NCBI GenBank assembly: GCA_943370355.1
Contig: CALRQP020000010.1
Coordinates: 60,959-124,958, forward strand
From: JADCGM01 sp943370355
GTDB taxonomy: Bacteria; Pseudomonadota; Alphaproteobacteria; Sphingomonadales; Sphingomonadaceae
Reading direction: 5' to 3'
Length of the DNA stretch: 64,000 nt
Within the stretch, counting starts at the first letter, position 1; the number at the start of each line of letters is the position of its first letter. Positions 52,799 through 62,085 of this stretch are shown one piece after another. Both the position numbers and the translations under genes were made by a program. The notes beneath the pieces were generated by a model. That model did no database searches, had not been told where the DNA came from, and was given only the letters and a program-made list of their open reading frames with translations.

Positions 52799-53251
52799 CT
52801 ATAGAAAATATTTCATCTGGATCGTCTCAGTCGCATCGCCTGCGACCTGGAACGTTGAGGCGCGATAGCTCGGCGCCCCGAACAGGATGCGGGGGTTCTG
52901 CGAGAAGCCGAACCCTTCGGACGGTATGCCGAAGCGATTGGTGTCGAGCCGCTTATTGTCATTCTCGTCATGGATCACCGACACGGCATAAGCACCGGGT
53001 GCAACGTCCGTCACATCGATAGCCACGGTCGGGGCAGCGGGTGCGGACAGGCTGCGGACCCCGACACCCTTGCTGCAATCGGGGAAGCGCGCGCCGTCGT
53101 GCCAGAAGCAGAGGCGCACCTCCCCAGCGCTGGACCGGAGGCCGGTCAGCAGGATGCGCACAGTCACAGGATCGGGCGCGGCGTCAGCCGCGATCGGTGC
53201 CAGTGCCGCGATGGCCGCCAGCGGCCGCCAAAGTTTCCGAAAGTCCCCCAT
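52799..53251 (-). CDS. Secreted DUF2141 protein
   Basis: A 150-residue exported protein beginning at the ATG at 53251 with a signal peptide (LAAIAALAPIAADAA). The DUF2141 body carries VRILLTGLRSSAGEVRLCFW, then the signature VIHDENDNKRLDTNRFGIPSEGFGFS. The family often sits beside carotenoid or other membrane-lipid genes in alphaproteobacteria and has no assigned activity. The start overlaps the di-iron hydroxylase gene by 68 bases; an ATG at 53326 would overlap more. Translation is likely coupled to that upstream gene. Confidence 0.8.
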   Translation of the reverse strand: MGDFRKLWRPLAAIAALAPIAADAAPDPVTVRILLTGLRSSAGEVRLCFWHDGARFPDCSKGVGVRSLSAPAAPTVAIDVTDVAPGAYAVSVIHDENDNKRLDTNRFGIPSEGFGFSQNPRILFGAPSYRASTFQVAGDATETIQMKYFL

Positions 53252-53945
53252 CGGTGCCGCATAGACGGTCCCAGAAGCGGAAATACAGGCCGAAATTGCT
53301 GCGATACGACGAATGGTGCCTATCATGGTGCGAAGCGGTGATCATGACCTTGCCGAACGGCCCGCTGAGCCAGCTCTTGGGGAAAATCTCCCATCCCAGA
53401 TGATTGGTCACGCCGAACACGGTCGCGACGGTCAGCACGACGGCCAGCGCGGCCCAGTGAATCGGCACGACAAACACCAGCGCCGGAATCAGGAACGCGC
53501 CGGACAGCGCTTCGAGCGGATGGAAAGACATCGCCGCCCAGGCAGTCGGCGGGCGGCTGTTATGGTGGACGGCGTGCATGAGCCGGAACAGCGACGGCCG
53601 GTGCATGAGGCGGTGGGTCCAGTAGAACCAGCTGTCATGAGCGAACAGATAGATCGCGACCGAGAGCGGCAGCCACCACAACGGATAGGCGGCCGGATCG
53701 CGGTAGATCAGCGTCCAGCCGAGCTTGTCCCATGCATAGGCAACCGCGCCGGCAGGAACAGCATAGATCGCGGCGGTGAGCAGCGACCAGCCGATCTCCC
53801 GCCGGATCTGGCGGCGGATGCGCTCAGAGCCATAGAGACCGGGGTGTACCCGTCGGGTTGCCCAGGCAAATCCGCCCGACACCGCCAGATAGCGGATGCC
53901 GACGATGGCAATCATTGCGGCAATCGAGGCGAACAACGGCAACAT
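53184..53945 (-). CDS. Sterol desaturase/fatty acid hydroxylase family protein, candidate carotenoid ring hydroxylase
   Basis: A 253-residue integral membrane di-iron enzyme. The histidine clusters are THRLMH (HX3H), HAVHH (HX2HH) and HHDRHH, separated by hydrophobic pairs of helices. It diverges from crtY across 60 bases, and its gene is part of the pigment locus by position. In nostoxanthin-making sphingomonads and Brevundimonas a ring 2-hydroxylase (CrtG) acts after CrtZ; this gene is a candidate for that role by context only. An alternative is a lipid hydroxylase unrelated to pigment. Confidence 0.75.
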   Translation of the reverse strand: MLPLFASIAAMIAIVGIRYLAVSGGFAWATRRVHPGLYGSERIRRQIRREIGWSLLTAAIYAVPAGAVAYAWDKLGWTLIYRDPAAYPLWWLPLSVAIYLFAHDSWFYWTHRLMHRPSLFRLMHAVHHNSRPPTAWAAMSFHPLEALSGAFLIPALVFVVPIHWAALAVVLTVATVFGVTNHLGWEIFPKSWLSGPFGKVMITASHHDRHHSSYRSNFGLYFRFWDRLCGTDGGLSETLAAAGGHRGTGTDRG

Positions 53946-54005
53946 TGTCGCGAGCTATACGCTTTTGCATCGCGCCGTCACCCCGGCTCAGCTAACGAGG
54001 CAAAA

Positions 54006-55157
54006 GTGAGTGAGTTCGATATCATCCTCGCAGGCGGCGGCCTTGCCTCGGGCCTGCTGGCGCTGCGGCTGGCGCAACTTCGGCCCGACCTGTCGGTCGC
54101 CATCGTCGAGTCCGGCCCCGGCCTCGGCGGCAACCACACCTGGTCGCATTTCGAGGATGATCTGACGGCGGAGCAGCGCGCGTGGTCCGCGCCGCTCATC
54201 GAGCATCGCTGGCCGGGCTATTCGGTCGCCTTCCCGGAAGTGCGGCGCGACTTCGCGATGGGCTATGCGAGCGCCACCTCCGAGCGGCTCGATGCCGCGG
54301 TTCGTACGGCGGTGCCCTCGGACCGCTTGATGACGTCGGCACCGGTGGCGGCGCTCGATTCGGTGTCGGTCACGCTTGCCGATCAACGCGTGCTGCGGGC
54401 CGGCGCTGTCATCGACGGGCGCGGGCAGGGGGCGAGCGGCGCACTCGATCTGCGCGCACAGAAGTTCCTCGGGGTGGAGGTCGAAACCGACCGGCCGCAC
54501 GGGCTGAAGCTCCCGGTCATCATGGACGCAACGGTGCCGCAACTCGATGGCTACCGCTTCGTCTACACACTGCCCTTCTCGCCGACGCGGCTGCTGATCG
54601 AAGACACATACTACAGCGACGGCATCGAGCTCGATCCCGCAATCCTGGAGCGCCGGCTGCTCGCCTATGCCGAGATGCGCGGCTGGCGCGTGGCGAAGAT
54701 CGTCAGGCGCGAGCATGGCGTCCTGCCGGTCGCGCTCGGCGGCGACATCAAAGCCTTTTGGGACGAAGGCGAGTGCGGTGTGCCGCGGATTGGCCTGCGC
54801 GCGGCGCAATTTCATCCGACCACCGGCTATAGCTTTCCCGATGCGGTCCGCATGGCCGATGCGATCGCGGCATTGCCGTCGCTGGACCCGGCGTCGATCT
54901 ATGCCGCGACCCGCGCGGCGTCGATCGCCGCATGGGAGACGCGCAGCTATTACCGGTTGCTCAACCGGCTGTTGTTCCATGCCGGCGAGCCGGCCGAGCG
55001 CTACAAGGTGCTGCAGCGCTTCTACCAGCTTGACCCGCGGCTCATCGCCCGCTTCTACGCTGGGAAGACGACGCTTGCCGACAAGGTGCGGGTGCTCGTT
55101 GGCAAGCCGCCGGTGCCGTTCTGGCGCGCGGTGGGAATCGTGCTCAAGGGAGACTGA
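54006..55157 (+). CDS. crtY: Lycopene beta-cyclase
   Basis: Converts lycopene to beta-carotene. The 383-residue flavoprotein begins with the dinucleotide fold IILAGGGLASGLLALRLA. It continues with GLGGNHTWSHFEDDL, the central VIDGRGQGAS, the DTYYSDG-type motif in LLIEDTYYSDG, and RAAQFHPTTGYSFPDAV, all CrtY hallmarks. The start is GTG at 54006 with GAGG six bases before the A-rich spacer; long upstream extensions are antisense to the hydroxylase gene. crtI follows after two bases. Confidence 0.95.
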   Translation: MSEFDIILAGGGLASGLLALRLAQLRPDLSVAIVESGPGLGGNHTWSHFEDDLTAEQRAWSAPLIEHRWPGYSVAFPEVRRDFAMGYASATSERLDAAVRTAVPSDRLMTSAPVAALDSVSVTLADQRVLRAGAVIDGRGQGASGALDLRAQKFLGVEVETDRPHGLKLPVIMDATVPQLDGYRFVYTLPFSPTRLLIEDTYYSDGIELDPAILERRLLAYAEMRGWRVAKIVRREHGVLPVALGGDIKAFWDEGECGVPRIGLRAAQFHPTTGYSFPDAVRMADAIAALPSLDPASIYAATRAASIAAWETRSYYRLLNRLLFHAGEPAERYKVLQRFYQLDPRLIARFYAGKTTLADKVRVLVGKPPVPFWRAVGIVLKGD

Positions 55158-55159
55158 GC

Positions 55160-56638
55160 TTGTCCAAGATTGCGGTGATCGGCGCAGGATTTGGCGGACT
55201 GGCACTCGCCATCCGTCTGCAGTCGGCAGGGCATGAGGTCACGCTGATCGAGCAGCGCGACAAGCCCGGCGGGCGTGCCTATGTCTGGGAGGATCAAGGG
55301 TTCACCTTCGACGCGGGACCGACGGTGATCACCGATCCGTCATGCCTTGAGGAGCTGTTCGAGCTGTCGGGGCGCAAGATCAGCGAGTATGTTGAACTGC
55401 TGCCCGTGACGCCCTTCTACCGGTTGATTTGGGAAGACGATCGGGTGTTCGACTATTCGAACGACGATGCGGCACTCCTCGCGCAGATCGGGGAGAAATA
55501 TCCTTCGGATGTCGAGGGTTATAAACGTTTCCTCGCCTATTCCGAGAATGTGTTCCGCGAAGGCTATATCAAGCTCGGGCACGAAGCCTTTCTCGATTTC
55601 AAATCGATGCTGGCCGCGGCCCCGGCGCTGGTGCGCTATGAAGCCTATCGCAGCGTCTATTCGATCGTGTCGAAATACATCCAGGACCCGCAGCTGCGCG
55701 AGGCATTCAGCTTCCACACGCTGCTCGTCGGCGGCGACCCGTTCAAGACCAGCGCGATCTACACATTGATCCATGCGCTCGAGAAGAAATGGGGTGTGTG
55801 GTTCCCGCGCGGCGGCACGCATGCACTGATCCGCGGCATGATGAAGCTGTTCACCGACCTCGGCGGCCAGGTGCGCATCGGTGACGGAGTGCGGAGTATC
55901 GAGACACGCGGCGAACAGGTCAGTGGCGTCAGCACTGCCGATGGCTGGAGCGCTGCCTTCGATGCCGTCGCCTCGAACGGCGATATCGTGCACACCTATC
56001 GCGACCTATTGGCCGGACATCCGCGCGCGCGGCAGGCGAGCCGTGCGTTGCAGCGCAAGCGCTTCTCCCCGTCGCTGTTCGTAACTTACTTCGGGCTGAA
56101 GCGGCAGCATCCCGACATCCGGCACCACACGATCCTGTTCGGGCCGCGCTACAAGGAGCTGCTCGCGGACATTTACGAGCATGGCGTGCTCGCAGACGAT
56201 TTCTCGCTCTACCTGCACCACCCGACCGCGACCGATCCGGGGATGGCCCCCGAAGGTTGTAGCGCCTTTTATGTGCTGTCGCCGGTGCCGCATCTGGGCA
56301 AGGCGCCGCTCGACTGGGAGACGGTTGGCCCGAAATATGCGAACCGCATCCTCGATTATCTGGAGAAGCGGCTGATCCCGGGCTTGCGCGACGATCTGGT
56401 GACGATGCGGACCTTCACGCCCGACAATTTCCGCACCGAGCTTAATGCGCATCTCGGCAGCGCGTTCAGCCTTGAGCCGCTCCTGTGGCAGAGCGCATGG
56501 TTCCGCACGCACAACCGCGACGATGTGCTGAGCAATCTCTATTTCGTCGGGGCGGGCACCCATCCGGGCGCGGGGATTCCGGGAGTCGTTGGCAGTGCCA
56601 AGGCGACCGCCAAGCTGATGCTCGCCGATCTGGCCTGA
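55160..56638 (+). CDS. crtI: Phytoene desaturase
   Basis: FAD enzyme of 492 residues that introduces four double bonds to make lycopene. The start is TTG at 55160. It has KIAVIGAGFGGLALAIRLQSAGHEVTLIE at the N-terminus, then PGGRAYVWEDQGFTFDAGPTVITDP, and the C-terminal VGAGTHPGAGIPGVVGSAKAT typical of CrtI. The gene sits between crtY and crtB with a two-base gap and a one-base overlap (TGATG). Confidence 0.96.
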   Translation: MSKIAVIGAGFGGLALAIRLQSAGHEVTLIEQRDKPGGRAYVWEDQGFTFDAGPTVITDPSCLEELFELSGRKISEYVELLPVTPFYRLIWEDDRVFDYSNDDAALLAQIGEKYPSDVEGYKRFLAYSENVFREGYIKLGHEAFLDFKSMLAAAPALVRYEAYRSVYSIVSKYIQDPQLREAFSFHTLLVGGDPFKTSAIYTLIHALEKKWGVWFPRGGTHALIRGMMKLFTDLGGQVRIGDGVRSIETRGEQVSGVSTADGWSAAFDAVASNGDIVHTYRDLLAGHPRARQASRALQRKRFSPSLFVTYFGLKRQHPDIRHHTILFGPRYKELLADIYEHGVLADDFSLYLHHPTATDPGMAPEGCSAFYVLSPVPHLGKAPLDWETVGPKYANRILDYLEKRLIPGLRDDLVTMRTFTPDNFRTELNAHLGSAFSLEPLLWQSAWFRTHNRDDVLSNLYFVGAGTHPGAGIPGVVGSAKATAKLMLADLA

Positions 56639-57519
56639 TGGATGATCTGACCCGCTGGGCGCGGGACAGTATCGCCAAGGGCTCGCGCAGTTTCGCGATG
56701 GCGTCGCAGCTGTTCGCGCCTGAACCGCGGGAGCGGGCGTGGCTGCTCTACGCATGGTGCCGCCACTGCGACGACGTGATCGACGAGCAGGAACTGGGGG
56801 AGGGGCATGTCGCGTCGGGGCGACTGATCGGCGACAGGCTGGCGGAATTGCGGGCGCAGACGCTCGTGGCGCTTGCTGGGAGGCCCGAAGGACTGCCGTT
56901 TGAGGCGCTGGCGCGGGTCGCAACCGCGACAGCGATGCCCGATCGCTACCCGCTCGACCTGCTCGAAGGCTTTGCGATGGACGCGCGGGCAGCCGAGTAT
57001 CGCACGCTCGATGATACTCTGCTCTATTCCTATCACGTCGCGGGGGTCGTCGGCGTCATGATGGCTCTCTGCATGGGCGTCGCTGCCGAGGATCGCGCAA
57101 CGCTCGACCGCGCCTGCGATCTCGGCATTGCCTTCCAGCTCAACAATATCGCGCGGGATGTCGCCGAGGACCGCGCGCGGGGCCGCAGCTATCTGCCTGC
57201 TGAATGGGTAGCGGCTTATGGCGTGTCCGGGGCCACCGCACGGCTTGTCGATGAGGCGGAGCGCTACGAGGCGTCGGCGCGGCATGGTACGCTGGCGCTG
57301 CCGCTGCGTTCGGCCTGGGCAGTGCTGGCGGCGGCGCGTATTTACGGTGACATCGGCCGCCGCGTGCGGGCGGCAGGCGGTTCGCCGCACGGGCGCGTGA
57401 CGACGTCGACGGCCGGGAAACTGTTTGCTGTCGCGGCAACCGGCGGTGCAGCGCTTACCCGGCGCAGCCGCTACAGCGAGGCTATCCCGCGCGACGGATT
57501 GTGGACGATGGCGGCCTGA
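56638..57519 (+). CDS. crtB: Phytoene synthase
   Basis: Head-to-head condensation of two geranylgeranyl diphosphates. The 293-residue protein starts at the ATG at 56638. It has the two aspartate-rich motifs DDVID (in WCRHCDDVIDEQ) and DVAED (in NNIARDVAEDRARGRSYLP). The C-terminal RIYGDIGRRVRAAG is typical. crtE and idi are absent from this cluster and must be elsewhere. The last 38 bases overlap the convergent crtZ. Confidence 0.96.
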   Translation: MDDLTRWARDSIAKGSRSFAMASQLFAPEPRERAWLLYAWCRHCDDVIDEQELGEGHVASGRLIGDRLAELRAQTLVALAGRPEGLPFEALARVATATAMPDRYPLDLLEGFAMDARAAEYRTLDDTLLYSYHVAGVVGVMMALCMGVAAEDRATLDRACDLGIAFQLNNIARDVAEDRARGRSYLPAEWVAAYGVSGATARLVDEAERYEASARHGTLALPLRSAWAVLAAARIYGDIGRRVRAAGGSPHGRVTTSTAGKLFAVAATGGAALTRRSRYSEAIPRDGLWTMAA

Positions 57520-57994
57520 GCGCATGACCGCTTGCGGCGAGCTGTGCTTTCAGGCGGCGAACCGGCGGCGCGACCAGGAAGCCGAAAGAGACCGTGCCGT
57601 CCCGTGTTTCGACGACATGGTGGAGGCGGTGCGCCTGCACGATGCGGCGCATATAGTCGCTGGTCGGCCGCCAGCCATGCTTGATGCGGCGATGCACGAT
57701 GACATCGTGGAAGCCGAAATAGATCGCGCCATAGGCGGCGATGCCGAGCCCGATCCACGTGAAGAGGCTGTCGAACGGGTCATGCATGCCCGCGACGAAG
57801 CAGAGGATCGAGGGCAGGGCAAACATCACCGCGAACCAGTCATTCGCTTCGAACAGGCCGGTGCGCGGGCGGTGATGCGATTTGTGCAGCGACCAGAGAA
57901 AGCCGTGCATAACCCAACGGTGCGCGACATAGGCGACGCCCTCCATGAAGGCGACGGTCAGCAGGAACAGCAAAAGCCCGGCGAGCAGTGACAT
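57482..57994 (-). CDS. crtZ: Beta-carotene hydroxylase
   Basis: Di-iron membrane hydroxylase of 170 residues that adds the 3,3'-hydroxyls to make zeaxanthin. The histidine boxes are HRWVMH, HKSHH, HDVIVHRR and HRLHH, and EANDWFAVMFALP is a CrtZ segment. It runs opposite to crtYIB and overlaps the crtB 3' end by 38 bases. The C-terminal 20 residues, in the overlap, are arginine- and proline-rich and probably unstructured. Confidence 0.94.
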   Translation of the reverse strand: MSLLAGLLLFLLTVAFMEGVAYVAHRWVMHGFLWSLHKSHHRPRTGLFEANDWFAVMFALPSILCFVAGMHDPFDSLFTWIGLGIAAYGAIYFGFHDVIVHRRIKHGWRPTSDYMRRIVQAHRLHHVVETRDGTVSFGFLVAPPVRRLKAQLAASGHALRPPSSTIRRAG

Positions 57995-58006
57995 GGCGCC
58001 GCTTTA

Positions 58007-60034
58007 TCAGCCCGGACTGCGTTTGCCGAGATAGGAAGACAGGCGGTTCAGCGGCAGCGGGCGCGGCGTGCTGCGATCGAGCATGTCGTACATCACGGCG
58101 TTTTCGAGCACGCGCCAGACATAGATGCGCGTCTCGCTGATCGGGATGCGCTCAATCCAGTCGATGACATCGACCTGCGGGTCGCGCGGATCGCCATTGG
58201 CGCGGATCCATTTGTTCACATTGCCGGCACCTGCATTGTAGCTCGCGACCGCCAGCATGACATTGCCGCCCCAGCGGTCGACGAGGCGTTGCAGATAGGC
58301 CGAGCCGAGTGTCGCATTATATTGCTCGTCGCCGGTCAGCCGCTCGAAGTCATAGGGCAGCCCGAGCTTTCCAGCCTGCTCCGCGGCGGTCGCCGGCATC
58401 AGCTGCATCAGGCCGCGCGCATTGGCTGGGCTGATCGCGGTGCGGTCGAAGCGGCTCTCCTGCCGGGTGATGGCATGGACGAGCGAGGGGCTCCCGGTCA
58501 GCCCGGTTGCCGACAGCCGCGGGTAGGAGGCATCGAGCAGTGCCAGTTCGCCGTCGTTGCGCGCCTCGCGGGCGACGAGCACGCCTAGGTCGGGACGGTT
58601 CAGCTGCGGTGCGAGATCGGCGACCAGCCGCTGCTGTTCGAGCGTCCCCGCCGTTTCGACGAGCTGCTTCAGGAAAATCGTCTGGCGCGGGCGATCGCCG
58701 AGTTCGCCGAGCAGCCTGGCCACCTTGACCAGGTCATTGGACTCGAATTTTTGCCGGGCGAGCGGAGAGGGATTTATCGGGGTCGCGGGCGGCAGCACGA
58801 GCGGCTTGTCGAGCCGTTCGGCGGCGAGCTGCCCGAAGAAATAGTCCGGGTGGCGTGCGGCGCTGTCGTAGAAGCGCCGTGCCTGGGCCGGATTGCCGGC
58901 CGCATCGGCGGCGCGTCCCGCCCAATAGTCGCCGCGCGCCTGCGTCAGCGGGCTCTTGGCGGCATTGCGGTAATTCTGGAAATTGTCGACGGCCTTGACC
59001 GGCTGGTTGAGATTTTTGAGCGCGGTCCAGCCGGCAAGGAATTCCAGATCGGTGTAGACGTCGCGTTCGGCATCACTCCACGAATTGAGCGGCCGGCCGA
59101 GCGGGAAGGTGCGGTGATTGGCAGCGATGCGATAGGCGAGGTCATATTGGCCATCGGCTGCCGCACCGCGCGCCAGTTCGCGGCGCAATTGCATCCAGCG
59201 CAGCGGATCGACGGGCGACCCTTGCGCGATGACCGCATCCGCAAGCAGCGCCCGCGCCTGCAAAGTCTGAAACCCGCGCCGCAGCCAGCTCGCCTGATCG
59301 GCGAGCAAACCGGGATCGACCCGGTCGGCCGGAGACAGCGCCGCCAGCCGCTCGGTAGCGCCGGGCGCGTCGGATTTCAGCGCGAGGCGGGTATCGATGA
59401 TCGCGCGCCGCGATTCGGGAATTAACGCGCCCATCCGGATCACGGCGGCCGACTGGCCCGACCAGAGCAGCCGATCGGCCCGCGCAAAATGGTCTTCGGG
59501 GGTCAGCACTGAGAAGAATTTGGCGGTCAGCTCGGCTTCGAGATTGAGCGGCAGCCCGTCCGACACCCAAGCCTGCCGCGCAAAGCGCACGGCCTCATCG
59601 CGCCGCCCGGTTGCGAGCCAGGCTTCAGCCGCGCGATATTTCGCGGCCGCCGACAGCGGTGGATAGGCGGCGAAGAACGCGAGCCGGTCCGCAGGTGGCG
59701 TCGTCGCGTCGATGAGCCGCTCGGCACGTCGGCGTAGTTGCATCTCAAGCGGCCAGCCGGGGTGCTGCCGCAGGAAATTGCTGATTTCCGAGAAGCTTGT
59801 CGAATAGTCCTCGCGGCGGAGCCGGTCCCATTGCACCAATGTCTCGGCAATAGGTTCGACGGCGTCCGGCATCGGCCCGGCCGGGGAGGCATAGCTGCTC
59901 CGGCTGTTTTCTGCGAGCTTCGCGGCATACCAATTCTTTTGCGCGCCGGTCAGCGCCGCAAGCACGGGTCCTGACAGGGCGACTACCCCCGCCAGACCCG
60001 TAACCAAAGCCAATCTCGCAACGCCGCTGGACAT
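58007..60034 (-). CDS. Soluble lytic murein transglycosylase
   Basis: Periplasmic peptidoglycan lytic enzyme of 675 residues with an N-terminal signal (ALVTGLAGVVALSGPVLA). A long alpha-superhelical U-domain is followed by a C-terminal SLT domain. The catalytic glutamate is E526 in ITRQESRFDRTAISPANA, followed by GLMQLMPATA and ASYNAGAGNVNKWI. This is the Slt70 layout. The ATG at 60034 was chosen because the signal starts there; an ATG ten codons earlier is possible. It diverges from dapA across about 97 bases. Confidence 0.92.
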   Translation of the reverse strand: MSSGVARLALVTGLAGVVALSGPVLAALTGAQKNWYAAKLAENSRSSYASPAGPMPDAVEPIAETLVQWDRLRREDYSTSFSEISNFLRQHPGWPLEMQLRRRAERLIDATTPPADRLAFFAAYPPLSAAAKYRAAEAWLATGRRDEAVRFARQAWVSDGLPLNLEAELTAKFFSVLTPEDHFARADRLLWSGQSAAVIRMGALIPESRRAIIDTRLALKSDAPGATERLAALSPADRVDPGLLADQASWLRRGFQTLQARALLADAVIAQGSPVDPLRWMQLRRELARGAAADGQYDLAYRIAANHRTFPLGRPLNSWSDAERDVYTDLEFLAGWTALKNLNQPVKAVDNFQNYRNAAKSPLTQARGDYWAGRAADAAGNPAQARRFYDSAARHPDYFFGQLAAERLDKPLVLPPATPINPSPLARQKFESNDLVKVARLLGELGDRPRQTIFLKQLVETAGTLEQQRLVADLAPQLNRPDLGVLVAREARNDGELALLDASYPRLSATGLTGSPSLVHAITRQESRFDRTAISPANARGLMQLMPATAAEQAGKLGLPYDFERLTGDEQYNATLGSAYLQRLVDRWGGNVMLAVASYNAGAGNVNKWIRANGDPRDPQVDVIDWIERIPISETRIYVWRVLENAVMYDMLDRSTPRPLPLNRLSSYLGKRSPG

Positions 60035-60130
60035 AGCCGCTTCCGGCTCCTTATCAGGACGCAAGAGTTACCCCGCGCCGATGCACGGCAGCTTAACCAT
60101 CATTGACCACGCGGGTGAAGGGCCAAAGCG

Positions 60131-61006
60131 ATGTTCAAAGGATCAATGCCGGCGCTTGTGACGCCTTTTCGCGACGGACGGATCGATGAACCGGCGTTCC
60201 GCGCCTTCGTCGACTGGCAAATTGCCGAAGGCAGCAGCGGCCTCGTGCCGTGCGGCACAACCGGCGAAGCCGCGACGATGACAATTGACGAACATAATCA
60301 TGTCGTCGACCTGACCGTGCAGGCGGCAGCGGGCCGGGTGCCGGTGGTCGCCGGTTGCGGATCGAACGATACGATGACCGCGCTCGTACACATGCGGCAC
60401 GCCAAAGCGGCCGGGGCCGACGCGGCTCTGGTCGTCTGCCCTTATTATAACAAGCCGAGTCAGGCCGGACTTTACGCGCATTTCGCCTATCTCGCCGAGC
60501 ACTGCGATCTGCCGATTATCATTTACAATATTCCGGGGCGGAGTGTTGTCGAGATGACCGTCGAGACGATGGCAAGGCTCGTTGCCGATTGTCCGACCAT
60601 CGTCGGTGTCAAGGATGCGACGGGCAATCTCGCGCGGGTGTCGGCGCAGCGCCTCGCCTGCGGCGAAGGCTTTTGCCAACTGTCGGGCAACGACGACATG
60701 GCGCTCGGCTTCAATGCGATGGGCGGGGTCGGATGCATCTCGGTCACTGCCAATGTCGCGCCGCGTCTTTGCGCAGATTTCCAAGCCGCAAGCCTGTCGG
60801 GCGACATGGCGACGGCACTTGCACTGACCGACCGGCTCTATCCGCTGCATGCTGCGTTGTTCTCGGATGCAAGCCCCGGACCGACGAAATATGCGCTGTG
60901 GTCGATGGACCGGATGATGGCGGACACGCGCCTGCCGATCACGACGCCGAACGAGGCATCGCGTCAGGCCGTCGATTCGGCGCTCGCGCACGCCGGACTC
61001 GGCTAA
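60131..61006 (+). CDS. dapA: 4-hydroxy-tetrahydrodipicolinate synthase
   Basis: Class I aldolase of 291 residues that starts the diaminopimelate/lysine branch. The Schiff-base lysine is K161 in IVGVKDATG, the catalytic tyrosine is in IIIYNIPGRS, and the pyruvate-binding PCGTTGEAATM lies near residue 41. The ATG at 60131 follows a GAAGGG patch. Its stop overlaps the smpB ATG by one base (TAATG), a dapA-smpB pairing common in alphaproteobacteria. No lysine riboswitch is seen upstream. Confidence 0.97.
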   Translation: MFKGSMPALVTPFRDGRIDEPAFRAFVDWQIAEGSSGLVPCGTTGEAATMTIDEHNHVVDLTVQAAAGRVPVVAGCGSNDTMTALVHMRHAKAAGADAALVVCPYYNKPSQAGLYAHFAYLAEHCDLPIIIYNIPGRSVVEMTVETMARLVADCPTIVGVKDATGNLARVSAQRLACGEGFCQLSGNDDMALGFNAMGGVGCISVTANVAPRLCADFQAASLSGDMATALALTDRLYPLHAALFSDASPGPTKYALWSMDRMMADTRLPITTPNEASRQAVDSALAHAGLG

Positions 61007-61491
61007 TGGCCCGACCCCAGCTCGCGACGGTCGGCCTCAAGGTCAAGACCGTCGCCGAGAACCGCCGTGCGCGATACGAATATGCGATCGACGAAACATT
61101 CGAGGCCGGAATCGCGCTGACCGGCACCGAAGTGAAGTCGCTGCGGGCAGGCGAGGGCGGGATCGCGGAGAGCTATGCCGAGGTGAAGGACGGCAAGCTG
61201 TTCCTCATCAACGCCAATATCCCCGAATATCTGCAGGGCAACCGGTTCAACCACGAACCGAAGCGGCCGCGCCAACTTCTTATGAAGGCGCGGGAAATCA
61301 GCAAATTGCATGGCGCTGTCCAGCGGCAGGGCATGACGCTCGTGCCGCTCAGCATCTATTTCAACGACCGCGGCCGCGCAAAGGTCGAACTCGCGCTCGG
61401 CAAGGGCCGGAAGATGCACGACAAGCGCGAACATGAGAAGGAAAAGGACTGGAAGCGCGAGCAGAGCCGCATCATGCGCGAGCGCGGCTGA
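61006..61491 (+). CDS. smpB: SsrA-binding protein SmpB
   Basis: Escorts tmRNA to stalled ribosomes in trans-translation. The 161-residue protein has the OB-fold segments NRRARYEYAIDETFEAGIALTGTEVKSLR, ESYAEVKDGKLFLINANIPEY, and RQLLMKAREISKLHG. Its basic C-terminal tail (KREHEKEKDWKREQSRIMRERG) enters the ribosome. The ATG overlaps the dapA stop. The tmRNA gene is not in this window. Confidence 0.97.
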   Translation: MARPQLATVGLKVKTVAENRRARYEYAIDETFEAGIALTGTEVKSLRAGEGGIAESYAEVKDGKLFLINANIPEYLQGNRFNHEPKRPRQLLMKAREISKLHGAVQRQGMTLVPLSIYFNDRGRAKVELALGKGRKMHDKREHEKEKDWKREQSRIMRERG

Positions 61492-61548
61492 CCCTGCCAC
61501 AATCGCCGCTCCACAAACCCGTCACGCGGGGCGTATAGGCCAGCAGCA

Positions 61549-62085
61549 ATGCAGCGCGTGATCGAATATTTGAAGCGCAAGGCGCCGAAGCGCGAGTTTC
61601 TGATGCGCCAGCCGCTGCTGCGTCCGATCGCGCACAAGCTCGACGACCCCAACCTCTGGCACATGAACCGGCGGTCGGTGACGCGTGGCGTCGGGGTTGG
61701 CCTGTTCTTCGGCGTGCTGATCCCTGTCGCGCATACGCTTGTCGCCGTTGCCGCCGCGATCCCGACCCGATCGAACGCCATTGTCGCTGCTGTCTCGACC
61801 TGGGCCGTCAACCCGATCACGCTGCCGCCGCTCATTATCGGCGCGCACCGGCTCGGGGCCTGGCTGATCGCCCCGCGCGCAACGGTCGATGCGGCCGCAG
61901 CTGTCGTTCCGGTCGGCTGGCTCGCCATGGCGCTGCACTGGATGGCCGCGACGGGCGTGGGCTTGCTGCCGATTGCTGTGCTGGCCAGCTTGTTGGGAAC
62001 GACGATGACGCGACTCGGCTGGGATCTGCGGACGCGCCGCCGCTGGGCGCGACGCAATGCCAGGAGGATGTCGGCGCATGGCTGA
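61549..62085 (+). CDS. DUF2062 membrane protein
   Basis: A 178-residue protein of the DUF2062 family with a basic N-terminus (KRKAPKREFLMRQPLL) and hydrophobic helices around GVGVGLFFGVLIPVAHTLVAVAAAI, the typical NPITLPPLI segment, and a final helix. The family is widespread and uncharacterised. The ATG at 61549 is 57 bases after smpB. Its last eight bases overlap the following molybdopterin enzyme gene, so both may be read together. Confidence 0.85.
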   Translation: MQRVIEYLKRKAPKREFLMRQPLLRPIAHKLDDPNLWHMNRRSVTRGVGVGLFFGVLIPVAHTLVAVAAAIPTRSNAIVAAVSTWAVNPITLPPLIIGAHRLGAWLIAPRATVDAAAAVVPVGWLAMALHWMAATGVGLLPIAVLASLLGTTMTRLGWDLRTRRRWARRNARRMSAHG

